Shown here: piece after piece, positions 1 through 8,740 of the stretch
Position numbering within the stretch: the first letter of the stretch is position 1
Layout of the letters: every line of letters begins with the position of its first letter
Origin: Paraburkholderia gardini
GTDB taxonomy: Bacteria > Pseudomonadota > Gammaproteobacteria > Burkholderiales > Burkholderiaceae
Assembly (NCBI RefSeq): GCF_907164575.1
Contig: NZ_CAJQYY010000021.1
Location: 1 to 64,000 of the forward strand
Reading direction: 5' to 3'
DNA length: 64,000 nucleotides
The notes under the pieces: generated by a model
Database searches by the model: none
What the model was told of the DNA's origin: nothing
Seen by the model: the letters and a program-made list of their open reading frames with translations, nothing else
Made by a program: the position numbers and the translations under genes

Positions 1-89
1 CGGCGGGCCCCCTCCCCCGGGGGGTCCTCGGGGAACACCGCCGGGGGCGCAAACCCGCCCGGGCCTTTCGTCAAACGCGCGCGGGTCCG

Positions 90-899
90 TTACGCCGCCG
101 CGCCCACGCCGTAGCGCGCCGCCGGACGGCTATGCGACAGGTTCGGGCCGAGCGCGAGACGCGCGTCGTCGGCCTTTTGCCAGTCCGCCGCATCCGGCAA
201 CGACGGAATCGTGACGAGTTCGCCCTGGTCGAGACCGGCGAGCGCCGCATCGACCATATCGGCGGCCGACATCACCCAGGCTTGCGGCAACGCCGTGACC
301 GGCATGCCCGCGCGATCCCAGAACTCCGTGCTGGTTGCGCCCGGCAGCACGGCCTGCACCTGCACGCCTTTCGAGCCGACTTCGTGATGCAGCGACTGCG
401 TGAAGCTCAGCACGAACGACTTCGTGCCGCCATACACGCCGTTCAGCAGCTCCGGCGAAACCGCGACGATCGACGAAATATTGATCACCGTTCCCTTGCC
501 GCGCGCGACCAGACCCGGCACCACCGCCGACGTCAGCCGCGTCAGCGCGACGACGTTCAGCTGGATCATGCTTTCGAGGCTGTCCGGATCGGAATCGATC
601 AGCGTGGCCGTCGCGCCGACGCCGGCGTTGTTGACCAGCATCGTGATGCCCGCATCGGAGCGCAGACGCGCTTCGATGCGGCGCACGTCGGCGGTCACGG
701 TCAGATCGGCGCCGAGCGTTTCGACCGTGCGGCCGGTTTCCGTCGACAGCCTGTCCGCGAGGTTCGCCAGACGCTGCGTATCGCGCGCCACCAGGATCAG
801 GTCGTAGCCGCGGCGCGCGAGACGATCCGCGTAAATCGCGCCGATGCCCGACGATGCGCCCGTAACCAGCGCCGTGCCCCTGTTCGATGAAGTTGCCAT
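90..899 (-). CDS. SDR family NAD(P)-dependent oxidoreductase
   Basis: A 269-residue classical short-chain dehydrogenase/reductase, expected to be a cytoplasmic NAD(P)-linked oxidoreductase; the substrate cannot be read from sequence. The Rossmann glycine motif TGASSGIG is at residues 13-20, NNAG near 90-93, a catalytic Ser in INISS near 142, and YGGTK gives Tyr156 and Lys160. The reading frame continues 20 codons upstream, but the ATG at 899 is preceded by a good AAGGAG ribosome site, so the shorter start is chosen. It is transcribed divergently from the GlxA-type regulator at 1121, which is therefore a candidate regulator. The product class is certain, the specific reaction unknown. Confidence 0.9.
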   Translation of the reverse strand: MATSSNRGTALVTGASSGIGAIYADRLARRGYDLILVARDTQRLANLADRLSTETGRTVETLGADLTVTADVRRIEARLRSDAGITMLVNNAGVGATATLIDSDPDSLESMIQLNVVALTRLTSAVVPGLVARGKGTVINISSIVAVSPELLNGVYGGTKSFVLSFTQSLHHEVGSKGVQVQAVLPGATSTEFWDRAGMPVTALPQAWVMSAADMVDAALAGLDQGELVTIPSLPDAADWQKADDARLALGPNLSHSRPAARYGVGAAA

Positions 900-1120
900 T
901 TGAAACTCTCCTTGAGCGCGCGGCCTGCGCCGCCGCGATGCGCCGTTCATGTTGATCAATAAGGGAAAAATCGCGACGGATGCCCGGTTGACCGGCGGCT
1001 TCCGCTGTTGACATGGGAGAGTCTAGGCGCGTATCGTCGTGTCTCAAATGACGTATTTACCTCGTTTTCGGACATTATCGTTCGATGTAGCAGGAACAGC
1101 GGCCAAACGAAGGGGGTGGG

Positions 1121-2053
1121 ATGAAGCGCGTCGGTGTGGTGGTTTTCCCGGGATTCCAGATTCTCGACATGGTCGCCGTGTCAGTGTTCGAGATTGCGAA
1201 CCTGGAGGCGGGCAAGCCAACGTATGAAATCGAGGTCATCTCCGAGCATGGCGGGCTCGTGCGCAGTTCGGCGGGCGTGCAGGTCGAATCGAAGGCGTTC
1301 GACGATCCCGCGTACGACACAGTGGTCGTGGCCGGCGCGATGTTCGTCGAGCCTTCGTCGGCTGGCCTGCGCACGTTCCTGAATCGCGCGCTGGCCGCGT
1401 CGCGGCGCACCGCCAGCATCTGTACCGGTGCATTCGTGCTCGCCGAAGCGGGCATCCTCGACGGCAGGCGGGTCACGACGCACTGGGTTTTCGCCCGCGA
1501 ACTGCAACACCGTTTCCCGAAAGCGCGGGTGGACGACGACCGCATCTTCATCGTCGATGGTTCGGTGTGGACGTCGGCGGGTATGACCGCGTGCATCGAC
1601 CTGTGTCTCGCGCTCGTCGAGGCCGATCTGGGCGCCGATGTCTCGCGCGCGATCGCAAGAAAGCTCGTGGTCTATCACCGGCGCACCGGCGGCCAGTCGC
1701 AGTTTTCCGCGATGCTCGACCTGCAGCCGCGTTCCGACCGCATCCAGACCGCACTCACATGGGCTAAGGGTCATCTGCGCGAGCGGCTGTCGGTGGAAAC
1801 GCTCGCTGAGGTCGCGCATTTGAGCCCACGCCAGTTCAGCCGCGCGTTTCGCGACGAGACGCGGCAGTCGCCGGCGAAAGCCATCGAAAACCTGCGTGTG
1901 GAAGCGGCGCGATCGATGATCGAGACCGGTCGTCATTCGCTGGAAACCGTCGCGGTCGAAACCGGCTTTGTCGACACCGAGCGGATGCGTCGGGCGTTTC
2001 TGCGCGCGTTCGGCCAGCCGCCGCAGGCCATCAAGCGAGCAGCGCGCGCGTAG
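1121..2053 (+). CDS. GlxA-type AraC regulator with DJ-1/PfpI domain
   Basis: A 310-residue transcription factor. The N-terminal half (about 1-180) is a DJ-1/PfpI class I glutamine-amidotransferase-like fold; ASICTGAF places the nucleophile-elbow cysteine at Cys101. The C-terminal part (about 215-305) carries the paired AraC helix-turn-helix, with LAEVAHLSPRQFSRAF as the first HTH and a second around VAVETGFVD. Members of this family sense small metabolites through the non-catalytic DJ-1 domain. It is divergent from the SDR gene ending at 90 across a 220-bp gap, an arrangement that suggests it controls that oxidoreductase. The ligand is not predictable from sequence. Confidence 0.93.
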   Translation: MKRVGVVVFPGFQILDMVAVSVFEIANLEAGKPTYEIEVISEHGGLVRSSAGVQVESKAFDDPAYDTVVVAGAMFVEPSSAGLRTFLNRALAASRRTASICTGAFVLAEAGILDGRRVTTHWVFARELQHRFPKARVDDDRIFIVDGSVWTSAGMTACIDLCLALVEADLGADVSRAIARKLVVYHRRTGGQSQFSAMLDLQPRSDRIQTALTWAKGHLRERLSVETLAEVAHLSPRQFSRAFRDETRQSPAKAIENLRVEAARSMIETGRHSLETVAVETGFVDTERMRRAFLRAFGQPPQAIKRAARA

Positions 2054-2204
2054 ATCCGGGGCGGTTTGCGCGCTTCACCATGGCTGCTTCCATAGTCTTC
2101 CACGAAGCTTTTTGCCGGGCTTCGTCGTCACCTCTCCCTGAAACGTCCCGCCGGAAAGTGTTGTAAGCACACTCATTAAATACCCACCAAATGCATGGCT
2201 TTGT

Positions 2205-2243
2205 TGCGAATCGTTACCATTTGTGAAATGATAACGATTCGCA
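2205..2243. promoter_or_regulatory. Fur-type operator upstream of the siderophore receptor
   Basis: A perfect 12-bp inverted repeat, TGCGAATCGTTA (2205-2216) and TAACGATTCGCA (2232-2243), with a 15-bp spacer that itself runs into AAATGATAACGATTC. The right half matches the known Fur box style (GATAATGATAATCATTATC) well. It lies about 140 bp before the TonB-dependent receptor ATG. Iron-replete repression by Fur is therefore likely, which is inference from the site and the gene type. The rest of the 2054-2385 gap shows no gene. Confidence 0.75.
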
Positions 2244-2385
2244 TTTAACGGCATTGCCGGTCCCTGAACAGTGGTCTGGCGGGGTTGAATCGCGCGCGCG
2301 ACATGACGCGCAGCGGGCCACGGCGGGACGTCCGTGTTTCGCCAGACCGAAAAAAGAAACGCAACAACGACAGGGATTCACGACG

Positions 2386-4602
2386 ATGATCAGGACGACA
2401 CCGCTCGCGGCGGCCATTTTGGCTGTATTCGCGACACCGCTGTACGCGCAGACCACCGCCCAGCCGGCCACGCGCGCTGCCCAGCCAGCGCAATCCGCCC
2501 CGACCGCTACCGCCGACGCCGCCAGCAATACGCTGCCCGCCGTCAACGTAACCGGCCAGGCCGACAACAGCGGCGACTTCCAGCCCGAAAAATCGAGCGT
2601 CGGCGCGAAGGTGCCGACTGCATTGCGCGACATTCCGCAGGCCGCCGTTGTGGTACCGAAAGCGGTGCTGCAATCGCAGGCCGCGACGTCGTTCAGCGAC
2701 GCGCTGCGCAACGTGCCGGGCGTCACGCTCGGCGCGGCCGAAGGCGGCCAGATCGGCAACAACATCAACCTGCGCGGCTTCACGGCGCGCACCGACATCT
2801 ATCTCGACGGCTTCCGCGACCGCGGCCAGTACTATCGCGATACGTTCAACCTGGAATCGATCGACGTGCTGTACGGCCCGTCGTCGCTGTATTTCGGGCG
2901 TGGCTCGACGGGCGGCGTGATCAACCAGGTCAGCAAGGAGCCGAATCTCAAGCAGCGCGCCGACGTGTCGGTGCAGGCCGGTACGCACGACCGCTATCGC
3001 ACGACCGTCGACCTGAACCAGCCGATCAGCGATACCGCCGCATTCCGTATCAACGCGTTCGGCCAGGATCTCGGCTCGAGCCGCGACGTGATGAAGAACA
3101 AGGACTACGGCGTCGCGCCGGAAGTGAAGTTCGGCATCGGCACGCCGACCGAAATCACGCTGTCCGCGCTGATCCAGCACAACCGCGACCAGGCGGACTA
3201 CGGCGTGCCGTCCCTGAACGGTCATCCGGCGCCGGTGAATCGCGGCGCGTTCTACGGCTTCACCGACGACCGCACGATGCAGGACGTGCAGCAGTTCTCC
3301 GCGCGCATCCAGCATCGCTTCAACGAAAACCTGACGCTGCGCAACCAGACGCAGATCGCCCACTACAGCACCGAAGCGCGCGAGACCAATGCGGCGTCCG
3401 TGCTGACCGGCCCGCTCGCGAGCTCGACCGCCCTCACGAACGGCAATTACACGACGCTGCCGCTCTCGTCGCTGTACGTGAAGCTGCAGGGCAAAGACCG
3501 CAACATCAACGACCACTCGCTGTACAACTCGACCGATCTCGAAGCGAAGTTCAATACCGGTTTCGTCAAGCACGACGTGATCGTGGGCGTCGACCTGAGC
3601 CACGAGACGTACAGCAACCAGTCCTTCGCCGCGACCACGCCGGGCCTGCCGTCGAACACGCTGGCAATCGTGCCGCTGATCGACCCGACGTACACCACGC
3701 GTCCGGCGAATGTGAACGAAGTGGCCACCAATCTCGCCGAATCGAGCGCGAACGGCATCGGCCTCTACATGAACGATACGATTTCGCTCGGCGAACACTG
3801 GAAGGTGGTCGGCGGCGTGCGCTGGGATCGCTACGAGGCGTCGATCAACAATTCGATCAACGTGCCGGGCTACGCCACGCAGACGAACTTCTTCACCAGC
3901 GTGCGCGGCGGCATCATCTATCAGCCGACCGACTGGCAGTCGTACTACGTGTCGTACGGCACGTCGTTCGACCCTTCGCTCGAAGCGCTGACGCTCACGA
4001 ACGGCCAGCAGAACCTGCCGCCGGAAAAGAACCGCTCGTATGAAATCGGCTCGAAGTGGGATCTGCTGGGCGGCGGACTGTCCGTGACGCAGTCGCTCTT
4101 CGACATCGAAAAGACGAACGCACGCACGCAGGATGCAACCGGCAACTACCAGCTCGACGGCGACATCCGCGTGCGCGGCTATCAGCTCGGACTTGCCGGC
4201 CACATCACGAACAAGTGGCAGGTGTTCGGCGGCTACACGTACATGAACGGCACCGTGCTGGAAGCGCTCGACGGCACCGCGGGCAAGACACCCGCCAACA
4301 CGCCGCGCAACATGCTCACGTTGTGGACCACGTACGACTTCACGCCGCACTGGCAGGTCGGCGGCGGCCCGGTGTACACGTCGTCGCGTTATGCGGCGAA
4401 CAACAATCTGGTGTCGGTCGGCGGCTACACGCGCTGGGATGCGATGGCCGCATATCACGCGAAGAAGTACGACGTGCAGTTCAACCTGCTGAACTTCACG
4501 GACAAGAAGTACTACGACGCGCTGATTCCGTCCGACGGCGGCCGCGCGGTGCCGGGTTACGGCCGCACCTTCCTTGCCACGCTAAACTATCGCTTCTTCT
4601 GA
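2386..4602 (+). CDS. TonB-dependent siderophore receptor (Fiu/FhuE-like)
   Basis: A 738-residue outer-membrane receptor for ferric siderophore uptake, probably a catecholate type judging from its neighbour. It begins MIRTTPLAAAILAVF with a signal peptide ending at about LYAQ, then a linker, a plug domain (about 60-190, including RDIPQAAVVVP and LRGFTARTDIYLDGF) and a 22-strand barrel ending in the terminal aromatic NYRFF. The frame is open for 44 codons upstream, but those codons lack a signal-peptide character, so ATG 2386 is preferred. A Fur-type operator precedes it and a PiuC hydroxylase gene follows 93 bp downstream, the usual partner of this receptor type. Confidence 0.93.
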   Translation: MIRTTPLAAAILAVFATPLYAQTTAQPATRAAQPAQSAPTATADAASNTLPAVNVTGQADNSGDFQPEKSSVGAKVPTALRDIPQAAVVVPKAVLQSQAATSFSDALRNVPGVTLGAAEGGQIGNNINLRGFTARTDIYLDGFRDRGQYYRDTFNLESIDVLYGPSSLYFGRGSTGGVINQVSKEPNLKQRADVSVQAGTHDRYRTTVDLNQPISDTAAFRINAFGQDLGSSRDVMKNKDYGVAPEVKFGIGTPTEITLSALIQHNRDQADYGVPSLNGHPAPVNRGAFYGFTDDRTMQDVQQFSARIQHRFNENLTLRNQTQIAHYSTEARETNAASVLTGPLASSTALTNGNYTTLPLSSLYVKLQGKDRNINDHSLYNSTDLEAKFNTGFVKHDVIVGVDLSHETYSNQSFAATTPGLPSNTLAIVPLIDPTYTTRPANVNEVATNLAESSANGIGLYMNDTISLGEHWKVVGGVRWDRYEASINNSINVPGYATQTNFFTSVRGGIIYQPTDWQSYYVSYGTSFDPSLEALTLTNGQQNLPPEKNRSYEIGSKWDLLGGGLSVTQSLFDIEKTNARTQDATGNYQLDGDIRVRGYQLGLAGHITNKWQVFGGYTYMNGTVLEALDGTAGKTPANTPRNMLTLWTTYDFTPHWQVGGGPVYTSSRYAANNNLVSVGGYTRWDAMAAYHAKKYDVQFNLLNFTDKKYYDALIPSDGGRAVPGYGRTFLATLNYRFF

Positions 4603-4640
4603 TCGCTGCGCTGGATCAGTCAGGCGACGGTTCACGAAAC

Positions 4641-4673
4641 ACCGCCCGTTTCGCTTCTGGGGAAACGGGCGGT
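4641..4673 (+). terminator. strong hairpin between receptor and piuC genes
   Basis: A perfect 12-bp stem (4641-4652 with 4662-4673) and a 9-nt loop, followed by only TTT and then GACG. This is terminator-like but lacks a proper U-tract. It may act as an mRNA 3' end or processing hairpin that lowers expression of the downstream piuC-like gene relative to the receptor. Confidence 0.45.
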
Positions 4674-4695
4674 TTGACGCAGGAAGTATCACACG

Positions 4696-5382
4696 ATGAT
4701 TGTCACGATCCCGGACGTTCTCAGTCCCGCAGACGCCGCCACGATGCGTGCGCGGCTCGAAGCCGCCACGGATTCATGGGTGGACGGCCGCGCGACGGCG
4801 GGCTATCAGGGCGCGCCGGTCAAGCGCAACCAGCAGATCGCGGAAGGCTCGCCGATCGCGGCGGAAATGGGCGAAATCATCGTCGCATCGCTGGAGCGGC
4901 ATCCGGTGTTTATCAGCGCGGGGCTGCCGAACAAGCTGTATCCGCCGCTCTTTAACCGCTACGAAGGCGGCATGCACTTCGGCAGTCACGTGGATGGCGC
5001 GATCCGCCTCGTTCCCGGACACGGCGCGCGCGTGCGCACCGATCTGTCGATCACGCTCTTTCTCACGCCGCCCGACGAATACGACGGCGGTGAGCTGCTG
5101 ATCGAGGATACCTTCGGCGTGCAGGAAGTGAAGCTGCCCGCCGGGCACGCGATTCTCTATCCGGGTACGAGCCTGCATCAGGTGCGGCCGGTCACGCGCG
5201 GCGCACGGGTGTCGAGCTTCTTCTGGGCGCAGAGCCTCGTGCGCGACGATACGAAGCGCGCGCTGCTGTACGACATGGACAACGCGATCCAGCGTCTGAA
5301 CGCAACGAACGGCGACGAATCGGCAAAGCGCACGCTCGTCGGCGTGTATCACAACCTGCTGCGGCTCTGGAGCGAGACGTAA
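4696..5382 (+). CDS. piuC: PKHD-type Fe(II)/2-oxoglutarate hydroxylase (PiuC/YbiX family)
   Basis: A 228-residue dioxygenase of the PKHD-type hydroxylase family. The iron triad is visible as His98 and Asp100 in FGSHVDGA and distal His161 in TSLHQV; Arg171 in [10 protein letters not shown] is the expected 2-oxoglutarate anchor. Family members such as PiuC sit beside catecholate siderophore receptors and are iron-regulated. The gene follows the receptor in the same direction after a 93-bp gap that holds a strong hairpin, so it is probably partly co-transcribed from the Fur-controlled promoter. The length is normal for the family. The physiological substrate is not established from sequence. Confidence 0.92.
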   Translation: MIVTIPDVLSPADAATMRARLEAATDSWVDGRATAGYQGAPVKRNQQIAEGSPIAAEMGEIIVASLERHPVFISAGLPNKLYPPLFNRYEGGMHFGSHVDGAIRLVPGHGARVRTDLSITLFLTPPDEYDGGELLIEDTFGVQEVKLPAGHAILYPGTSLHQVRPVTRGARVSSFFWAQSLVRDDTKRALLYDMDNAIQRLNATNGDESAKRTLVGVYHNLLRLWSET

Positions 5383-5411
5383 CGCGTTTCGTCTTCGTCG
5401 CCGCCGTCCGT

Positions 5412-6335
5412 TCACGCGAAGCGATCCATTCCCTGCACGAGACGTTGCGCGAGCCTCGGCTGACGCAACTGTTCGAGCCACCACTGCAGCGCGCGGCCTT
5501 CGTGATCGCCGCGCCATGCCACATAGAGCACGTTCGGCTCGCGCGGATCGGCGGTTGCCTTTTCCACCAGCTCGCCGCGTTCGAGCAGCGATGCCACCCG
5601 ATAGCGCGGCAGCCAGCCGACACCGAGCGCGTCGCGCTGGGCGAGGATTTTCGCGCGCATGCTGGGCACCGCAAGCGCCGGCTGCCCGCCGACGACGCCG
5701 TATGCGCGCCCGCCTGTCATCCGCGACGAGTCCGCCACCACGACCGCGCGATGCGCGACGATCCGCTCGCGCCGCAGCGGCTCTTCCACCGCGGCGAGCG
5801 GATGGCGCGGCGACACGGCGAACACCCATTCCATCGAGCCCAGCTCGAACCAGCGCAATCCCGGAATGGCCGGCGGTTCATTGGTCGCACCGACGATCAG
5901 GTCGGCGCGACCGTCGCGCAGCGCTTCCCACGTGCCGGAGAGCACTTCGCCCGTCATACGCAGCGTGACGCCGGAGTTCAGCTCATCGAACGCATGCACG
6001 ACCGGCATCAGGAACTCGAACTCCAGGATTTCGTCGGTGACGATCCACAGGCGGTCTTCCCAGCCGCTCGCGATCTGGCGCACGCGCTGCGTCATGCGCG
6101 AGACGTCCTGCATCAGCCGCGCCGCCTCCTGCGCCAGCAGATGCCCCGCCGGCGTGAGTTGCAGCCGGTAGCGGCGCCGGTCGAAGAGCAGCGCGTCAAA
6201 CCGGGTTTCCAGCTGCCGCGCGGCGTGCGAAACGGTCGAAGGCGCCTTGCCCAGCCGCGCCGCCGCCCGCGAGAGGCTGCCGCTCTCCCGTATCGCCTCC
6301 AGCAGGGACAATTCGTCTTCTGACAACATGTTCAA
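5412..6335 (-). CDS. LysR family transcriptional regulator
   Basis: A 307-residue LysR regulator. The N-terminal winged HTH spans about residues 4-65 (SLSRAAARLGKAPSTVSHAARQ), followed by a type 2 periplasmic-binding-fold effector domain with the typical VTDEILEFEFLMPVV and WVFAVSPRHPLA segments. It is convergent with the PiuC-like gene (30-bp gap) and divergent from the chimeric ORF at 6457. The usual LysR logic makes that divergent gene, or what it was before rearrangement, the target. The effector is unknown. Confidence 0.92.
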   Translation of the reverse strand: MNMLSEDELSLLEAIRESGSLSRAAARLGKAPSTVSHAARQLETRFDALLFDRRRYRLQLTPAGHLLAQEAARLMQDVSRMTQRVRQIASGWEDRLWIVTDEILEFEFLMPVVHAFDELNSGVTLRMTGEVLSGTWEALRDGRADLIVGATNEPPAIPGLRWFELGSMEWVFAVSPRHPLAAVEEPLRRERIVAHRAVVVADSSRMTGGRAYGVVGGQPALAVPSMRAKILAQRDALGVGWLPRYRVASLLERGELVEKATADPREPNVLYVAWRGDHEGRALQWWLEQLRQPRLAQRLVQGMDRFA

Positions 6336-6456
6336 CTCCTTCGAACGAGTTCATCGGAAAAATCGTACGGCAAAACCGGTGCGCCAGTCCACCATGGCAT
6401 CACGTCACCAGAAGATCCTGTCGGGATCGCTGGAAATCTCACCGGAGAAAACCGTC

Positions 6457-7305
6457 ATGAGCCGCTTGAACAAAGTCGCAAAGCACGCTGGCGTGGCCCT
6501 GCTGGCCGCCGGCGCGATGCTGTCGGCCGCGCATGCCGCCACGCAACCCGTCGTCCAGGATCGTTCGATCAATGCGAACGGTATCGAGCTGCATTACCTT
6601 GCGGCAGGTCACGGCGACGCAACACCGGTCGTCCTGCTGCACGGCTACGCCGAGTCGAGCCACATGTGGCTGCCGCTGATCAAACAGCTCGACGACCGCC
6701 GCGTCGTGGGGGACAAATGGCAGGGGAAGATCGTCAATAACGAGTCGTCGGAAATCATCCGCATGCTGAACTCGGCGTTCGACGGAATCGGCGCGAAAGC
6801 AGGCGATTTTTATCCCGCGGCGCTGCGCGAAGAAATCGATGCGATCAACCTGCGTGTGTACGACACCGTAAACAACGGCGTCTACAAGTCGGGCTTCGCG
6901 ACGACGCAGCAGGCGTATGAAGAAGCCGTCGTGCCGCTCTTCGATTCGCTCGACTGGCTCGAGGAGAAACTGGCGACACGCCGCTTCCTGACCGGCGATC
7001 ACGTCACCGAGGCCGACATCCGTCTCTTCACCACGCTGATCCGCTTCGACGCGGTGTATGTCGGGCACTTCAAGTGCAATCTGCGGCGGATCGCCGATTA
7101 CCCGAACCTGTCGGCTTATGCACGCGATGTTTACCAGTTGCCGGGCGTCGCGGGCACGGTGGATTTCGGGCACATCAAGCGGCATTGCTACGAGAGCCAT
7201 CCTTCAGTGAATCCGACCGGCATCGTGCCGCTCGGCCCGGTACAGAACTTCACCACGCCGCACGATCGCGCACGGCTTTCCGGTAACGCGCCGCCCATCG
7301 CCTGA
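6457..7305 (+). CDS. Chimeric ORF: secreted alpha/beta-hydrolase start fused to Xi-class GST C-terminus
   Basis: A 282-residue ORF made of two unrelated pieces. Residues 1-82 look like the start of a secreted alpha/beta-hydrolase: a signal peptide ending near SAAHA, then the oxyanion-hole region VVLLHGYAESSHMW. From about residue 85 (GDKWQGKIVNNESSEIIRM) to the end it is the middle and C-terminal part of a glutathionyl-hydroquinone reductase (YqjG/Xi-class GST), with FDAVYVGHFKCNLRRI and HIKRHCYESH. The hydrolase nucleophile, acid and His are missing, and so is the reductase's catalytic-Cys thioredoxin-fold segment. Start: ATG 6457 with GGAG upstream, in front of the signal peptide. The likely origin is an in-frame deletion joining two former genes at about 6697-6714. 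Enzymatic activity is doubtful. Confidence 0.85.
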   Translation: MSRLNKVAKHAGVALLAAGAMLSAAHAATQPVVQDRSINANGIELHYLAAGHGDATPVVLLHGYAESSHMWLPLIKQLDDRRVVGDKWQGKIVNNESSEIIRMLNSAFDGIGAKAGDFYPAALREEIDAINLRVYDTVNNGVYKSGFATTQQAYEEAVVPLFDSLDWLEEKLATRRFLTGDHVTEADIRLFTTLIRFDAVYVGHFKCNLRRIADYPNLSAYARDVYQLPGVAGTVDFGHIKRHCYESHPSVNPTGIVPLGPVQNFTTPHDRARLSGNAPPIA

Positions 7306-7473
7306 CGCCGCTCCGGCCTGCCCGGCCGGACGCGGTTGCACATATCGCGGCGCGGCATGAGGCGCGCGCCGCGTCCAGTTAGTCCAACGATCTTCGACCA
7401 CGCGGTTCGCCGCATGGTCGTGGCCAGCCTCGTCTCCAGCGTTTGCTGTCACTCACTTAATCAGGGAATCATC

Positions 7474-8157
7474 ATGCTGAAGTTTTATTTCCACCCGTCG
7501 CCGAATCCGATGAAAGCCGCGTTGCTGCTCGAAGAACTGCAGACGCCTTTCGAACTCGTCGCAGTCGACACCTTCAAGGGCGAGCAGCACCAGCCCGACT
7601 TCCTGAAGATCAATCCGAACGGGAAAGTGCCCGCGATCGATGACGACGGCGTCGTCGTGTTCGATTCGCACGCGATCCTGTTCTACCTCGGCGCGAAGCA
7701 TGGCCGCTTCATCCCTTCGACGGCGAAGGAACACGCCCGGATGCTGTCGTGGCTGCAGTTCGTCGCAACCGGCCTGTCACCGTTCTCGGGTCAGGCGGTC
7801 CACTTCCTGCATCACGCACCGGAAGCGCTGCCGTACGCGCGCAACCGCTACCTGAAGGAAGTCGGACGTCATTACCGCGTGCTCGACGACCGTCTCGCGC
7901 AGTCGAAGTATCTGGCCGGCGACGAATACACGATCGCCGACATGGCGTTGTGGGGCTGGGCGAACTTCGCCGGCTACATCCTCGGCGAGAAAGGTCTGAC
8001 GGATTATCCGGACGTGAAGCGCGTCGTCGACGAAATCTCGGCGTGCCCGGCCGCTGCCCGCGCGCAGGCACTGAAGGAAAAGCTGACGCTGAAGGCGGAG
8101 TTCGACGAGGAAACCCGTCGCGCGCTGTTCCCGCAGAACGCTGAAATCGCGGCCTGA
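7474..8157 (+). CDS. Glutathione S-transferase family protein
   Basis: A 227-residue GST. The N-terminal thioredoxin-like domain starts MLKFYFHPSPNPMK and contains the cis-proline segment NGKVPAIDDDG and the glutathione gamma-glutamyl contact FDSHAILFYL. The all-helical C-terminal domain follows from about residue 90, with the N-capping region YTIADMALWGWANF. The open frame begins 46 codons earlier, but ATG 7474 follows AGGGA and starts the beta-1 strand directly, so it is chosen. Substrate unknown. It lies downstream of the chimeric ORF, which also contains GST sequence of a different class; the two are not duplicates of each other. Confidence 0.92.
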   Translation: MLKFYFHPSPNPMKAALLLEELQTPFELVAVDTFKGEQHQPDFLKINPNGKVPAIDDDGVVVFDSHAILFYLGAKHGRFIPSTAKEHARMLSWLQFVATGLSPFSGQAVHFLHHAPEALPYARNRYLKEVGRHYRVLDDRLAQSKYLAGDEYTIADMALWGWANFAGYILGEKGLTDYPDVKRVVDEISACPAAARAQALKEKLTLKAEFDEETRRALFPQNAEIAA

Positions 8158-8260
8158 GCGGCTTCACGCATCAGTCACGCAACTGAAGGCCGGCGAGCCG
8201 GCCACCGATCGCAAAAGACAGCAACCGACGAAGCGCTGGTTTCGTCGCAAGGAGTCCGTG

Positions 8261-8701
8261 ATGTCAACGATTCAAACGAAGCCTGCGCCAGTCGGCGGTT
8301 TGCGGCTGCATAACTTCGCGCTCGCCGTGCGCGACCTCGACGCGATGATCGCGTGGTACGAAGCCGTGCTGGGCTTTGCCGTAAGCGAACGCGGGCGGTT
8401 CGATGCCGTCGGCGCCGACTACGCGATGATCGAAGCCGGCGGCATGCGCATCGAACTGGTATCGCGTGCCGGCGAAACCGGTCGCCCGGTCGATCGCACC
8501 GCGCCGCCTGGGCATCTGAACGTGCCGGGCTGGAAAGCGCTCGTGCTGGAAACGGACGATCTGCCTGCCGCGACCGCCGCGCTCGTGCGGCACACCGTCG
8601 AGATCGTGTGGGCCGACCAGCCGCTTTCAGCGCATCTGCGCTCGACGATGATCCGCGATCCCGAAGGCAACATGATCAATATCTTCGGGCCAGCGAAGTA
8701 A
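8261..8701 (+). CDS. VOC (glyoxalase/bleomycin-resistance) family protein
   Basis: A 146-residue single vicinal-oxygen-chelate protein with the paired beta-alpha-beta-beta-beta modules: LHNFALAVRDLDAMIAWYE at the start and MIRDPEGNMINIF at the end. Such proteins include lyases, dioxygenases and resistance proteins; the sequence does not identify the substrate. The ATG at 8261 sits 6 bases after AAGGAG (8249-8254), so it is preferred over a GTG one codon upstream. It is in the same direction as the GST gene 103 bp upstream and may be co-expressed with it. Confidence 0.88.
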   Translation: MSTIQTKPAPVGGLRLHNFALAVRDLDAMIAWYEAVLGFAVSERGRFDAVGADYAMIEAGGMRIELVSRAGETGRPVDRTAPPGHLNVPGWKALVLETDDLPAATAALVRHTVEIVWADQPLSAHLRSTMIRDPEGNMINIFGPAK

Positions 8702-8740
8702 CGGGATCGCCTTCTCAGACAGCGGGCGCTTCTGCGAGCC

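Noticed and set aside
1-89. Very GC-rich start of the window
   Set aside because: Contains runs of C and G but no complete gene, convincing hairpin with T-tract or known site.
2245-4458. 737-codon open frame antisense to the siderophore receptor
   Set aside because: It is the mirror of a well-recognised receptor gene, Arg/Val/Ala-rich with no domain, as expected from high-GC codon bias.
7074-7286. 70-codon frame inside the chimeric ORF
   Set aside because: It is another frame of the GST-like part and has no start signal.
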